Part shown: positions 21,925-32,563 of the stretch, piece by piece
Position numbering within the stretch: position 1 is the stretch's first letter
Layout: each line of letters begins with the position of its first letter
DNA from: Cladorhizidae sp. MBARI D1340-BT2
Taxonomy: Eukaryota; Porifera; Demospongiae; Poecilosclerida; Cladorhizidae
DNA length: 64,000 bases
NCBI GenBank assembly: GCA_028752905.1
Contig: JAQNBH010000015.1
Coordinates: 31,765,529 to 31,829,528, forward strand
Direction of reading: 5' to 3'
Notes under the pieces: generated by a model
What the model was told of the DNA's origin: nothing
Seen by the model: the letters and a program-made list of their open reading frames with translations, nothing else
Databases searched by the model: none
Program-made: the position numbers and the translations under genes

Positions 21925-22195
21925 TAGCTAGTTATGTATTTGCTAGCTATGTATAGCTGTATCTAGCTAGCTATGTATAGCTGTATCTAGCTGGCTATGT
22001 ATAGCTGCAGCTATGTGTAGCTGTATCTAGCCAGCTATGTGTAGCTGTATCTAGCCAGCTATGTGTAGCTGTATCTAACTAGCTGTATCTAGCTAGCTAT
22101 GTGTAGCTAGCTATGTGTAGCCGTATCTAGCTAGCTATATCTAGCTAGCTATATCTAGCTAGCTATACGAGTATCTAGCTAGCTATATTCTACTT
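21925..22195 (+). repeat. CTAGCTATGTRTAGCTGTAT minisatellite
   Basis: Repeats of about 22 bp built from CTAGCTAG, CTATGTGTAG and CTGTATCTAG lie in the 5' part of the P/THAP-like transposon. CTAG-rich strings of this kind also occur as short patches elsewhere in the window (for example 58350, 61670). Confidence 0.85.
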
Positions 22196-22419
22196 TTGTT
22201 TCAAATCTTCAAATAAAAGACTTTTTTCACTTGCAGACGAATTAGCTAAACTACGCAACTTACATTTTCAAGTTTAAGAAATTTTCCAAACATCTCTCAT
22301 CGTACAATCGTACAAAGCTTCGTTGGAAAAGTAGTTGCATCTCCGGGCATAGTCTCCACGCAGCGAGACCCTTTACCGATCGATACCAGGCACGTTTTTG
22401 AAACCCACTTTTTGTTTGA

Positions 22420-22441
22420 AATCCTGGATCCGCCACTGCAG
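22420..22441 (-). repeat. Solitary hAT-like terminus
   Basis: ATCCTGGATCCGCCACTGCA resembles the CAGTGGCGGATCCAGGAT terminus of many hAT elements. It lies inside the P/THAP-like element upstream of the THAP start, and no partner end is visible nearby. It may be a truncated MITE. Confidence 0.4.
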
Positions 22442-22506
22442 TAGCCACCATACCAGAACAGCTGAACAGCTGAACGATATTACAAGTGAAGATTTCAACT
22501 TAAGGC

Positions 22507-24094
22507 ATGGGGAAAAAGTGCCAGGCAGCTAATTGCCGCTCTGGCTATGACTTAACGAAACAGGACAAGGCAGTCGAGGAAGAGGGCGAGGTGCCAGAGC
22601 CCAAGATGTATACAGTGAGAGTCTTTCCTGCTAATGAGGAGATCAGGCAGAAGTGGGTGAAAACACTCCACCGAGAGGATTCCGTTGACACCAAGCATGG
22701 AGGTGTCTGTGACAAACACTTTCAGCCCGAGGACTTTGAAGCCACACAGGTGAAAAAGACTGGCGCTGACAGGAAACGTAGGCGTCTCAAACCAACTTCC
22801 ATCCCATCCCTATTCCCCAAGTACCCTGGCTACTAGAGTCATGTTCCAGTGGTACAGCCCAGACCCACCCAAGCAGCCATCAGGGAGGTCAGACAACAAA
22901 GGACGGCAGAGTTGCTTCAGCAGCAGGAGGTTGAGCTGATGGCAAAGGACTCTGTCAATGACTTTGCCGACCTGTGGGAAAAGATGTGCAGGCCAGGCTT
23001 CTGTATCGACCATGGTTTCAGGTAAATGTAATTTAAATACTGTGGCTAATGTACCGGTACCGGGTTTGAACATTTTGGTCTAGTCCGGTTATGAATTTTT
23101 TATGAACCTTGACCTTTTCGGTTATTTCCCCCCCCCCCCCCCCCATTTTTACATCCAAGTCTTCTAGCACTATAGACAGACTGTGCACTACGTTTCAATT
23201 AGACCCAACAGACACAGAATAATAGATAGTCTGTGACCCAAGCAATTTATTAAACACTTACTGTGTAATTATGTTTGTGATGCAGATTTGAGATCAAGAG
23301 GGGACCTGGCGACAACCACCAACAATTCTTCTGCTTCACCATTGACAAGCTCAATGCAGATGACGGTGGACGAGTGTCCGCAACTTCCTGCAGGGTGAGG
23401 CCATCATCCGCAAGCATGCCCTACTGTACAGTGGTTACGGCATCAAGGAGGTGCAGCAGGAGATGTCTGGAGCCAGGCAGGCAATGAGGCAGGAGCAGCA
23501 GGTAATCGACAGCTTCGTCAAGAGCCTTGTAGCTGCTGCCACAGGTGAGGAAGACGCACATGAGCCACCTGGCCATGCCAAGCCTGCCCTGGGACACATT
23601 GCAGGCTATCTGGGATACCAGGCCACCAAGAAGAAGGACTGTGATGACTGCATCAACTTTTGGTGGACAAGGAGGCTGGTGTCAAGGACCCAGTGTTTGA
23701 CACTGACGAGGTGGATGAGGAGTACTTGTGGATGACCAACACCTTGAACAGGGGAGGACTCAAGGCACCCACCCAGCTGGCTGTCAGCCTCACAGTTGAT
23801 GTGAGCCAGGTGTGGAGGCACATAGCTGGTGACCCTGATAGGAGGGCAAGCTTCCTTGCCTGTGACGGTGCTTTGAAGGTCTTCCAGGCTGTTGTGAGTA
23901 AGTTTGTTTGCAACTACTAGGGACGCCAGAACGAGGCATGTGACAGTGGACACTTGTTGGTAGAGGAGTTGTTGCCATTTATGGCAGGGTCCCTGTTCAA
24001 TTGCTTTGGCAGCAACCTTTCCAAGGATACCATGTCTCAAATCCGAGGAGAGAAGGCACAGGGAGACCAGGAAAAGGCAGAAGCTACAGAGTAG
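22507..24094 (+). pseudogene. THAP-domain transposase-like gene, frameshifted
   Basis: The first 109 codons encode a THAP zinc finger: MGKKCQAANC gives C5 and C10, followed by RVFPANEEIRQKW and GGVCDKHFQPEDF with the C-x2-H pair. THAP fingers bind the ends of P-like elements. After the TAG at 22834 the same protein appears to continue with a Gln-rich helix (ELLQQQEVELMAKDSVNDF), an intron-like gap with a poly-C run (23018-23285), and then a block resuming at FEIKRGPGDNHQQFF. Later frames read GHIAGYLGYQATKKKDCDDC and LNRGGLKAPTQLAVSL, which fit the C-terminal part of THAP/P-type transposases. At least two frameshifts and a stop before GRQNEACDSGHLL make it non-functional. The RNase H-like core is not evident. 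Confidence 0.65.
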
Positions 24095-24386
24095 CACGCT
24101 ACACTAGCGCATAGACAATATAACTAGAACAATTAACTATACATAAGCAAGTATGTTTGGTGTTTTATTTCGCTATGTTGAGTACGAACAATTTTATGAT
24201 GAGTCTTCTAGAGAGATTAAACTACACTATCTAAGGATGCTATATACATTTAAAATGTGATATAAAAACACGGATTAGAACCAGAAATATATAAGTTTAA
24301 AGATTTTTGTCCGAGTTCCGCTTTTAAGCCCCATATGGCAAGGCCCTGTTGGGGAGTGTTGAGTCAATTAGTTCTAGTAGTCTATG

Positions 24387-24660
24387 GTGTGTACTATTAT
24401 ATATCAACACCAATGAGAGTACATTGTTGTGTACTATTATAATGATGTTTTTCCATTGTTATCATTAACTGGATTGTCATAATTAAGGAACTATTGTAGT
24501 GATATCTGGTGTATTAAAGGAAGTTCTCTAATGAAATTTATAAAGTCCCACAACATACTGAATTAGTTTATTGTATTTGAGAATTAATTAGTAATTCTAG
24601 CTCTTAATCATCAATGGTTTCATTTTCTGCAATGTTTATGTTTTGGTGTTGTAATATTAG
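24387..24660. other. Intron-like spacer with minisatellite end
   Basis: It begins with the 8-bp target duplication and the last 40-bp minisatellite units. It then runs as AT-rich intron-like DNA to an acceptor (GTAATATTAG) just before the membrane-span exon. Confidence 0.5.
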
Positions 24661-24729
24661 ACCCATTGATAATTGGATCTGTGGTTGCGACAATTACAGT
24701 TCTACTGCTCTTATGCCTAATTGTGATAG
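24661..24729 (+). CDS. Transmembrane-span exon
   Basis: A 69-base exon is bounded by TAATATTAG|AC and GTGATAG|GTAAGG. It encodes PLIIGSVVATITVLLLLCLI plus VI, about 21 uncharged residues suited to a single-pass membrane helix. It starts in phase 1, which fits the phase-1 donor of the DSL exon at 21521 (the joined codon gives Asp), and ends in phase 1. The death-domain exon at 29609 begins in phase 1 and could follow directly. The small exon at 29429 also begins in phase 1. Confidence 0.55.
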
Positions 24730-24731
24730 GT

Positions 24732-25200
24732 AAGGTTGAACTTTTTAGTATTGACTCCACATTTAAATATATTTGAAAAAGCTCAAGGTCAGGGAAGTAT
24801 ATATCTGATTAAGGGGAGATGATACCATTTTTTACAAAGTGTTAAAAACCCTGTGGTTATGACTTTGGAGCTCAATAGATTTGGCATACTTCGCTATATA
24901 TAGGAACTTGATCCATCTCTGTGTGCTACCTTTTTATACTAGCAGCTGTTGCATAAATATAAACATAGACACTCAAAATTAGGAACCTCAAAACCTGCAT
25001 GGGCCTAATTCTCTTCAGTTCTGGCTCCTGATTAGAAAGTGCTATATAGTGAAATAGTATGAGTGGCTAGAAGAAGCCCTACTTCTTGCTATACAATATA
25101 GAACAGCTGCTGTCAAAGTTGGTTTAGCACTAATTTAGTGAATAATAAGTGGACAAGTGAGATACATAGGTTGTGTAGTAGATACAGTGTAAACAGGAAC
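24732..25200. other. Intron-like spacer
   Basis: AT-rich DNA between the membrane-span exon and the tandem array. No exon was recognised. Confidence 0.4.
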
Positions 25201-27870
25201 AGGGTGCAAGAGTTATTAATGTATAATGTTCTCTGAATGTGTTCCTGTTGATTCAACAAAATCTGGGATCAGCATGGGCGGCAAGAGGTCGGAGCAAAAA
25301 TTTGGAACTAACAAAAATGTCTGCACCACATGGATGTGAAGTGAGTGAAATCAGTGTTTCTTTTGTGATAACGTTTAAGGATATGGCTATTTTGATTAGC
25401 AGATTGATACGGAGCTTGATCCACCAATCTTTGAAAAGCATGGTATGTTTAATTAATTAAGAATAGTATTTCATTCATAACAACAATAATTAATAGCTCC
25501 TTGCTCCCAACATTAATTAAGATGATACACGTAATTTTATTGTTTGTTGGCTGCAAGAGTTTGTTGGCTGCAAGAGTCATAAATGTATTCATAGTGCATA
25601 ATGTTCTGTGAATGTGTTTCTGCTGATTCGACAAAATCTAGAAACTGGATTGTTGGCAAAAGATCGGACTAAATTTGAGAGAGAAATGCCTGCATCACAT
25701 GGATCTCAAGTGAGTCCGATCAGTGTTTCTCTTGTGATAACTTTTAAGGATTATGGCTAATTTGATAGATTGATACGAACCTTGATTCACCAACCTTTGA
25801 AAAGCACGGTATGTTTCTTTAACAATTTTTTCATAACTGTAATAATTAATAAACCCTTGCTCCCAAGATTATTAAGATGCTACACGTAACTTTATTGTTT
25901 GTTGGCTGCAAGAGTTATAAACGTATCCATAGTGTATAATGTTCTATGAATGTGTTCCTATTGATTCAACAAGATCTAGGAACTGGATTTTTGGCAAAAG
26001 CTGAGACAAAATTTGAGAGACAGGTAGAAATGCCTGCGTCACATGGATCTCAAGTGAGTCAAATCAGTGTTTCTCTTGTGATAACTTGCTTTAAAAATGT
26101 GGCTATTTTTATTAGCAGATTGAGATGAACCTTGATTCACCAACCTTTGATACGCATGGTATATTTAATAGTATTTTGTTCATAACAACAATAATTAATA
26201 ACTCCTTATTATTAAGATGCTATATGTAACTTTATTTGTTTGTAGGGTGCTAGAGTTATTAATATATCCATAGTGTATAATGTTCCCTGAATATGTTCCT
26301 TTTGATTCAACAAAATCTAGAAACTGGATTGTCGGCAAAAGCTCAGACAAAATTTGATAGACAGGTAGAAATGACTGCATCACAAGGATCTCAAGTGAGT
26401 CAGATCAGTGTTTCTCTTGTGATAACTTTTAAGGATATGGATATTTTGATTAGGAGATTGATAAAAATCTTGATTCACCAACCTTTGAAAAGCATGGTAA
26501 GTTTCTTTAACTATTTTTTCATATGTAATAAACCCTTGCTCCCAAGATTATTAAGATCTACATGTAACTTTATTGTTTGTAGGGTGCTAGAGTTATCAAT
26601 ATATCCATAGTGTATAATGTTCCCTAAATGTGTTCCTGTTGATTCAATAAAATCTAGAAATTGGATTGTCGGCAAAAGCTGAGACAAAATTTGAGAGACA
26701 GGTAGAAATGCCTGCGTCACATGGATCTCAAGTGAGTCAAATCAGTCTTTCTCTTGTGATAACTTGCTTTAAAAATGTGGCTATTTTGATGAGCAGATTG
26801 AGACGAACCTTTATTTACCAACCTTTGATATGCATGGTATGTTTAGAATAGTATTTCGTTCATAACAACAACTCCTTGATCACAAGATTATTAAGATGCT
26901 ACATGTAACTTTATTGTTTATAGGGTGCTAGAGTTATTAATATATCCATAGTGTATAATGTTCTCTGAATATGTTCCAACAAAATCTAGAAACTCAATTG
27001 TCGGCAAAAGCTCAGACAAACTTTGAGAGACAGATAGAAATGACTGCATCACAAGGATCTCAAGTGAGTCAGATCAGTGTTTCTCTTGTGATAACTTTTA
27101 AAGATATGGATATTTTGATTAGCAGATTGATACGAAACTTGATTCACCAACTTTTGAAAAGCATGGTATGTTTCTTTAACTATTTTTCATAACAATAAAG
27201 CCTTGCTCCCTAGATTATTAAGATGATACACGTAACTTTATTGTTTATAGTGTGCTAGCGTTATTAAAATGAATGTGTTCGTGTTGATTCAACAATATAT
27301 AATTATAAGAACTGGAAAAGCTCAGACAAAATTTGCAAGTCTGATAGAAATGCCTGCATCACATGGATCTGAAGTGAGTCAATTCAGTGTTTCTCTTGTG
27401 ATAACTTGCTTTAAAGATGTGGCTATTTTGATTAGCAGATTGATACAAACCTTGATTCACCAACCTTTGAAAAGCATGGTAAGTTTCTTTAACTATTTTT
27501 TCAACCCTTGCTCCAAGATCATTAAGATGCTACACGTAACTTTATTGTTTATAGTGTGCTAGAGTTATTAATGTATCCATAGTGTATAATGTTCCCTGAA
27601 TGTGTTCCTGTTGATTCAATAAAATCTAGAAACTGGATTGTCGGCAAAAGCTGAGACAAAATTTGAGAGACAGATAGAAATGACTGCATCACAAGGATCT
27701 CAAGTGAGTCAGATCAGTGTTTCTCTTGTGATAACTTTTAAGCATATGGCTATTTTTATTAGCAGATTGATACCAACCTTCATTCGCCAACCTTTGATAA
27801 ACCTGGTACGTTAGAATAGTATTTTGGTTCATAACAAAAATTATTAATTACCCTTTGCTCCCAAGGTTAT
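25201..27870 (+). repeat. Eight-unit exon-like tandem array
   Basis: Eight units of about 310-370 bp repeat in the same orientation. The GGATCTCAAGTGAGTC anchor (or a variant) lies near 25330, 25697, 26041, 26381, 26718, 27049, 27360 and 27690. Each unit keeps an ATCTAG|AA-type acceptor region in most copies, a shared open frame including TKFERQVEMPASHGSQ and ISVSLVITFKDMAILISRLI, and a donor at AAAAGCATG|GTATGT or a close form. Seven of eight units stay open over about 60 codons; unit 2 has an in-frame TAA. Units 3 to 8 alternate between two types (CCTGCGTCACATGG with TGCTTTAAA, versus ACTGCATCACAAGG with TTTTAAGGA), a dimeric higher-order repeat. Acceptor phase 1 and donor phase 0 do not allow all units to be joined in frame. 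The encoded peptide is not recognised. Confidence 0.75.
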
Positions 27871-29428
27871 TAAGATGTGTGACTCAACTCTGTTATTTGT
27901 AACTGTACCTAGAAATATTTTGTTGTAAACTATTGTCAAGGAAAAGCAGTCATGATAAGCTGCAGTTCTGTTAAACACTGAATTCATTAGGAGGCAAACA
28001 AATGGTACATTGCCGACAAACCAATATCCAATAAATATATTGAGGATTCCTCCATTCCTAGGATGAGAGATCCAAAATGGTTCCTTAGTAGCAAAGGTAC
28101 TACTAGAAATGCTGAGTCAGCATTGAAGTGATGACCCAATATGATTGGTTGCCATTATCTAAAAAAGGAGAAAAATCCTGCGGCATCTCTCATAACAGGG
28201 AGGGTATTCTGATGTTTTGTAGTGAACCTCAGTCCTCCATCCATTTAAAATACCAATATGAAGCATAGTGGAAAAAACCAGTCTTTAGCTCCTAATTCTG
28301 CCAGCCACCGTTACTGTCAAATTGAGGCAGACATAGTTGGGAAAGGGGTTCCTTGATAGATTTTTATCCTCAAATTCTATAATGCCTAAAAGGGGTGTGG
28401 TAGCTGCAGCAGCAACCAAGTACATCACCATCAACCGAGTACATTACCAGCAACAGCTGGGCTTCGGCCTAGAGCCTGGGAATAAACGGATATCCCAATG
28501 GGATACCAGATGATATACTTCTAATAGTATAAAGACGTTGGACCTATAGTCAGGTCTCTGCTAGGAGAAAAAATTGCAACGTAACTTACTGGATTAGGGC
28601 ACAAGAAATGACTTGTGGTGCTCTAAGCTGGTTTCAACTGCTTTGAGGCTGTATTTTTGCTGTCGTGTTGTTTTCAACTATACAATGCAAAACTAGCTTG
28701 CACGACACACATGCGATGACCTGTCATATGTGACTGTGCTGTACTTTGTCAAGTTCTGCTCTGCTCTAAATGGTCCGACAACCTCATTAGCATGGGTGGC
28801 TCAGATTCAGCAGCTGTTTCTTGTCCTACTCACCATCTTGGTCAGGCTGGAGAAAGTGTGGGGAGTAGAAGGCAAGGTGCGAGGAAGAGAAATCCCTGGG
28901 AAGTAATTGTTCACATTGCTGCATATTTTCAGATTCTATAGTCGCAGTGGTGAGTGGATATCACTCATTATGCTCTTCACAGCTGCTCCAAAGTACTCTC
29001 AGTGCCTTTATTTGTCCTTAAACTTTATGCTTCTGTGCTCTATACAACAACTTTATCTTGTATGGTGCAAATAACAACTAATCGAGCCTTCATCAAATAT
29101 GTAAAGCTGACAATCATATTTCAACCTTGTATAATATACTGTACCGCTGCAATGTTCATGTCCCTGCCCAACAGAAAATAGATGAAAGGGAAAATCTCAT
29201 CGTACCAAAATGCTTGTTTCTGAGAGAGACACACCAAATAGGTGGGCATGAGCAGACACAGACACAGACCATGTAGTCCATAACAAGTTTTGTTAGAGCT
29301 GTATTATTGGAATCCCAAAATAAAGAGCTAGAAATATCGCATGCACAAACTATGTTATGGTATTGTAGTAGCATGATTGTTGCATTCACTTCAGCTATAC
29401 ACTCATTGACAAGTTACTGTTGCTGCAG
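27871..29428. other. Unannotated stretch before death-domain exons
   Basis: No domain or clear exon was recognised in this 1.5-kb piece. If the receptor model is right, it is intron. Confidence 0.4.
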
Positions 29429-29496
29429 ATCTTACAAGAACAAGTGAAGCAGCACCAGCAGTCATCTCTACAGACACCGCCAGCACCAATGAACAA
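29429..29496 (+). CDS. Possible Thr/Ser/Ala-rich linker exon
   Basis: A 68-base open segment is bounded by GCTGCAG|AT and GAACAA|GTTAGT. It encodes DLTRTSEAAPAVISTDTAST plus NEQ, a low-complexity Thr/Ser/Ala/Pro linker. Its phase-1 start matches the phase-1 end of the membrane-span exon. Its phase-0 end does not fit the phase-1 start I infer for the death-domain exon, so it may be skipped, misbounded or not an exon. Confidence 0.35.
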
Positions 29497-29608
29497 GTTA
29501 GTAACACCATGCTCAGTCATAGTAAATTAGTTTGTTTCTGTTGTTGTTGTTGCTATTCTTGCTGTAGAAATACCAGAATCTCGTGGAAAAAATAGCGTGA
29601 TCACTTAG

Positions 29609-29756
29609 ACGATGATATTGAGTCAGACGAACACCTACGTCTAATTGCTACTAGGCTTCAGGGATGGGATGAGCAGGCTGATCTTCTAGAACTGAAGCAT
29701 AATCCTGATGTGATGGACATAATGGCCATATACAAGGAGAAACCCTATCAACAAAG
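29609..29756 (+). CDS. Death-domain exon, N-terminal half
   Basis: The frame reads DDIESDEHLRLIATRLQGWD, then EQADLLELKHNPDVMDIMAI and YKEKPYQQ. This fits helices 1-4 of a death domain: the LxxIAxxLxxW core with a conserved Trp, then LxLxxxDVxxI. Death domains mediate homotypic assembly with adaptors in apoptosis and innate-immune signalling on the cytoplasmic side. The exon ends CAACAAAG|GTGATA in phase 2, and the following exon starts in the complementary phase. The 5' border is uncertain: the frame has a TAG at 29593-29595, so I place the acceptor at CACTTAG|AC (29608/29609). This would join the membrane-span exon in phase. Confidence 0.6.
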
Positions 29757-29819
29757 GTGATATAAAGCTAAATGTGTGGCATTTAGGAACATGATATTAT
29801 AGATGCATAATATTTGCAG

Positions 29820-29949
29820 GAGGGAAGCTCTCAGCAGATGGAAGAACAAAACTATTTATCCGACGTACAAATCCCTTCTTGTTATATGTGTGAAGGGCTA
29901 CTGGATGGAGAGTGCTCAAGAAATAGTCAATATTTTGAGCAATATGTAG
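29820..29949 (+). CDS. Death-domain exon, C-terminal half and stop
   Basis: The exon begins after TATTTGCAG and continues the death domain in frame with REALSRWKNKTIYPTYKSLL, VICVKGYWMESAQEIVNILS and NM, then TAG. The ALxxWK and TYxxLLxxC positions match helices 5 and 6 of death domains, including the Trp of helix 5. The 62-base intron has a GTGATA donor. With no residues beyond the domain, the death domain would be the C-terminus of the protein, as in many death receptors. Confidence 0.65.
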
Positions 29950-30936
29950 GAGTCACCAACCACGCTAGTTTTAGGAAGCCATGCTTTGAAATGGTTGTCA
30001 TTGATCAATGCTGCAATTGAATAACATTATAACATAAATTATGATAATAATATCCTCGTGCTACTTTGGAGGGATATTGTGGGACAAGACAAACACTATG
30101 ATACATCCATTTTGAAACCTGGTGCTGTGCTTAAGCCCAAACATGACTTCTACTACATATCACATGACTCCTACAGATCACATGACTCCTCCTACAGATC
30201 ACATGCTTCCTTCTACATGTCAAATACCTCCTTGTACATGTGACATGCAATCCTGCATTACATCATCATTATGACTTCTTCAACACTACTCTACATATCA
30301 TTACAATGGCTACAGATGTCTAGAGAAATCTGATTGTGTCATCTTCATATTGTTGTTTTGCTAGGATTGTGACATGAGTCAGGCAAACAAAAAGTGTGAA
30401 GACAGTAATCTCAACTGTAAGCTTGTATCTGGCTTGAAGCTTCATGGACATGTAAACCTATCTATTGCCCAGAATTCATAAGAGCTTTAATTAGCTTCAG
30501 GTGCTAGCTACTTGTGGTTATTAATTATACACAGAGGAGATGTCTATATTATTTGAGTTAGCTCTGTCCTGATTGCTCTGCCTGCAGTGGGACTATCACA
30601 GAGGCACTATACATTTGTGTAATTCCATGGAAGACCAGTCATTCTCTTCCAGCATCAAGTCGTCTTCTCCTAGCAACCTCTGTTCTACGGGTATATAACC
30701 ACATAAGTACAAACCATTGTATATTGTGGTGTTCTTGCATGGTTGTCATACATAATACTTTGTGTGAATTGACTTTGAAGACACTTAGTTTTTGTCAGTG
30801 TACCTAACCAGCTGTGAGGAACCAGTTAGGCTCTAACTAATATATAGACTTATGTCTATCATTCTGGACTTGTGGTTGTGCTAGACCTACAACAGCAGCT
30901 TTAGGATACATGTTCATTAACCATCCAGCATGGGTG
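29950..30936. other. Unannotated spacer with 22-bp repeats
   Basis: It contains a short run of imperfect repeats at about 30145-30245 (CTACAGATCACATGACTCC and variants). The rest shows no recognisable gene. The 3' UTR of the death-domain gene probably lies at its start. Confidence 0.45.
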
Positions 30937-31066
30937 CTTTAATTATAACCATACTTCATGGAACAATGATTCTTGGTAGCTAAGCATTAGCATTAGCTAC
31001 CTGGTGGCAGCATACCAACTAGTGTTTGAGTAGTGCCAGGGTAATAAGAGTGGTTACCCGTGGACA
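30937..31066 (+). repeat. Partial 5' LTR of element A
   Basis: It matches the last 122 bp of the 3' LTR (41460-41581), including TTTAATTATAACCATACTTC and GTGCCAGGGTAATAAGAGTG, and ends TGGACA. The upstream LTR part is absent, so the 5' end is truncated or replaced. Confidence 0.75.
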
Positions 31067-31068
31067 AA

Positions 31069-31088
31069 TGGTGGCAGCGGTGGGATCC
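31069..31088 (+). other. Primer-binding site of element A
   Basis: TGGTGGCAGCGGTGGGATCC begins two bases after the LTR. It is complementary to the 3' end of tRNA-Leu species ending in CCCACCGCTGCCACCA (from general knowledge of animal tRNA-Leu). Element B has the same site. Confidence 0.7.
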
Positions 31089-31099
31089 TGCTACAAAAC

Positions 31100-31345
31100 C
31101 AGTTTGCCTTAGGATTCTGATAGAGTCAGTTTGCCATAGGATTCTGATAGATTCAGTTTGCCTTTGGATTTGTTACAAACAGTTAGCCTTAGGATTCTAG
31201 ATTCAGTTTGCCTTTGGATTTGCTACAAACAGTTAGCCTTAAGATTCTGATAGAGTCAGTTAGCCTTAGGATTCTGATAGAGTCAGTTTACCTTTGGATT
31301 TGCTACAAGACCTGTTAGTTTAGAATTCTGATAGAGTCAGTTCTA
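31100..31345 (+). repeat. Minisatellite in 5' untranslated region of element A
   Basis: About nine units of 25-35 bp are built from GCCTTAGGATTCTGATAGAG and GCCTTTGGATTTGCTACAAA, between the primer site and gag. Confidence 0.85.
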
Positions 31346-31460
31346 CTAAAAGAAGTTAGCCATGCTATCCAGAACCTTGTCGATTTGAAATTGCTGAATT
31401 TTTCTGGCTAATAAAGAAGTTGAACCATCGTGTACAAGTGTCTGAGTTAAAGGTGTTGAC

Positions 31461-32171
31461 ATGGCCAAAAGGAAGCAAAGAAATGAGCACAAAGAAGAGA
31501 TAGACGAGAAAGATGCAGCAGTACCCGTCAGCGATCTGATGGCAATGATGTTGAGGATGGATGAGAGACGAGAAAAGGCAGAGGAGGAGAGAGAAAAACG
31601 CTGGGAATTACTTCTGTCCAACCACACCAGAAGAGAAAGGTCTGGAGAGATGGAAGACAGCCCCAGGTCGACATACAGCCACGAGGTAACCCACAAGGAG
31701 AAGATCACTAAGTCACAGACGACTTGATCCAGGAGAAGACGTGGAGACTACTTCACTGCATTTGAAGCACACATGGGGTGTTACGAGGTGAACCCGACAC
31801 AGTGGACTAAACACCTGGCTCCCATATACTGAGTGCAGAAGCAACTGGAGTGTACGTAGCACACTAACACCTGCAGACAGGAAAGACTACAACACACTGA
31901 AGAAAGCCCTTTTTACCCACTATCGAGTTTTCACAATGATGTACAGAACCAAGATGGACCAGCTAAGACGAAAGAAAGGAGAAACTTGGATGACATGTTA
32001 CAAACGTAACAAGAATCTGGCCAACAAATGGATGGTTAACTGTGAGACTGTGGAGGATGCCGCTGATTTGGTATCTATGGACGCTGTGATCAGGCTATTA
32101 CCTCGACAGATAGCCCATCACGTCAGGGACAAGGAACCGGACACCGGAGAGGAAGCAACCAGGTGGGCCGA
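31461..32171 (+). pseudogene. gag, element A, 5' part
   Basis: It starts with a basic, Glu/Lys-rich coiled segment (MAKRKQRNEHKEEIDEKD, then MDERREKAEEEREKRWELLL). A frame change follows after 31727. Later text reads DRKDYNTLKKALFTHYRVF and SMDAVIRLLPRQIAHHVRD, which fits the capsid-type gag of Ty3-like elements. The reading frame stops abruptly where element B has inserted (GCCGA|TGTCAGG at 32171/32172) and resumes at 37519. The product would form virus-like particles in the cytoplasm. Confidence 0.7.
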
Positions 32172-32563
32172 TGTCAGGGAATGTATTCTTGGTACCCTTG
32201 GGTCATCTAGACCTAACCACAGAATACTCCCTGCGATGCCTAGCTCTACTCCCTTAGCTAGACCACTTGTTTATTCCCATCAATCTGACTTAACAACATT
32301 TGATAGAATAATATAGTCCCGTAGGAAATCACATCCTAGTCAGAACTCCTCAGTTCTGTCTAACAGGCTATCTTATATCTTATTTTAGATCACGAGGTTC
32401 GACTGTCCAATCAGACCTTTCCATCTGTCCTTCCAACCTTCTGTTTCTCCGTATACATAGGTGATGTAACAACTAGTACTGTGTATTGTGTAATAATTAC
32501 ATAATAATACATTTCCAGTATCGTGTTGTGTAGTTCAAGTCATGGAAGGTTGTTTCCATGACA
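32172..32563 (-). repeat. 3' LTR of element B
   Basis: It is bounded by TGTCA and TGACA. It is identical to the LTR at 37125-37513 except for an extra three bases in the AACAACTAGTACTG region. The pol frame ends inside it at 32535. Confidence 0.95.

Larger units (their letters stand above)
21764..24386 (+). mobile_element. P/THAP-like DNA transposon
   Basis: The left end from ATAGACTACTAGAACTAATT continues through GACTCAACACT to a GGGCC block and TATGGGGCTT. The right end is its reverse complement with few changes, giving a long inverted repeat of more than 60 bp. Flanking bases are GTGTGTAC on both sides (21757-21764 and 24387-24394), an 8-bp duplication as in P elements. The insertion interrupts the 40-bp minisatellite, which reads continuously once the element is removed. 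It encodes a THAP-type protein on the plus strand, and its interior is visibly GC-richer than the surroundings. Confidence 0.7.

Noticed and set aside
25201..27870. CRISPR-like or satellite-only reading of the tandem array
   Set aside because: Units are over 300 bp with no short repeat-spacer pattern, and they keep a shared frame and splice-like sites.
31346..31708. Minus-strand 120-codon frame
   Set aside because: Antisense to the gag start of element A; Leu/Ser-rich composition reflects the complementary strand.
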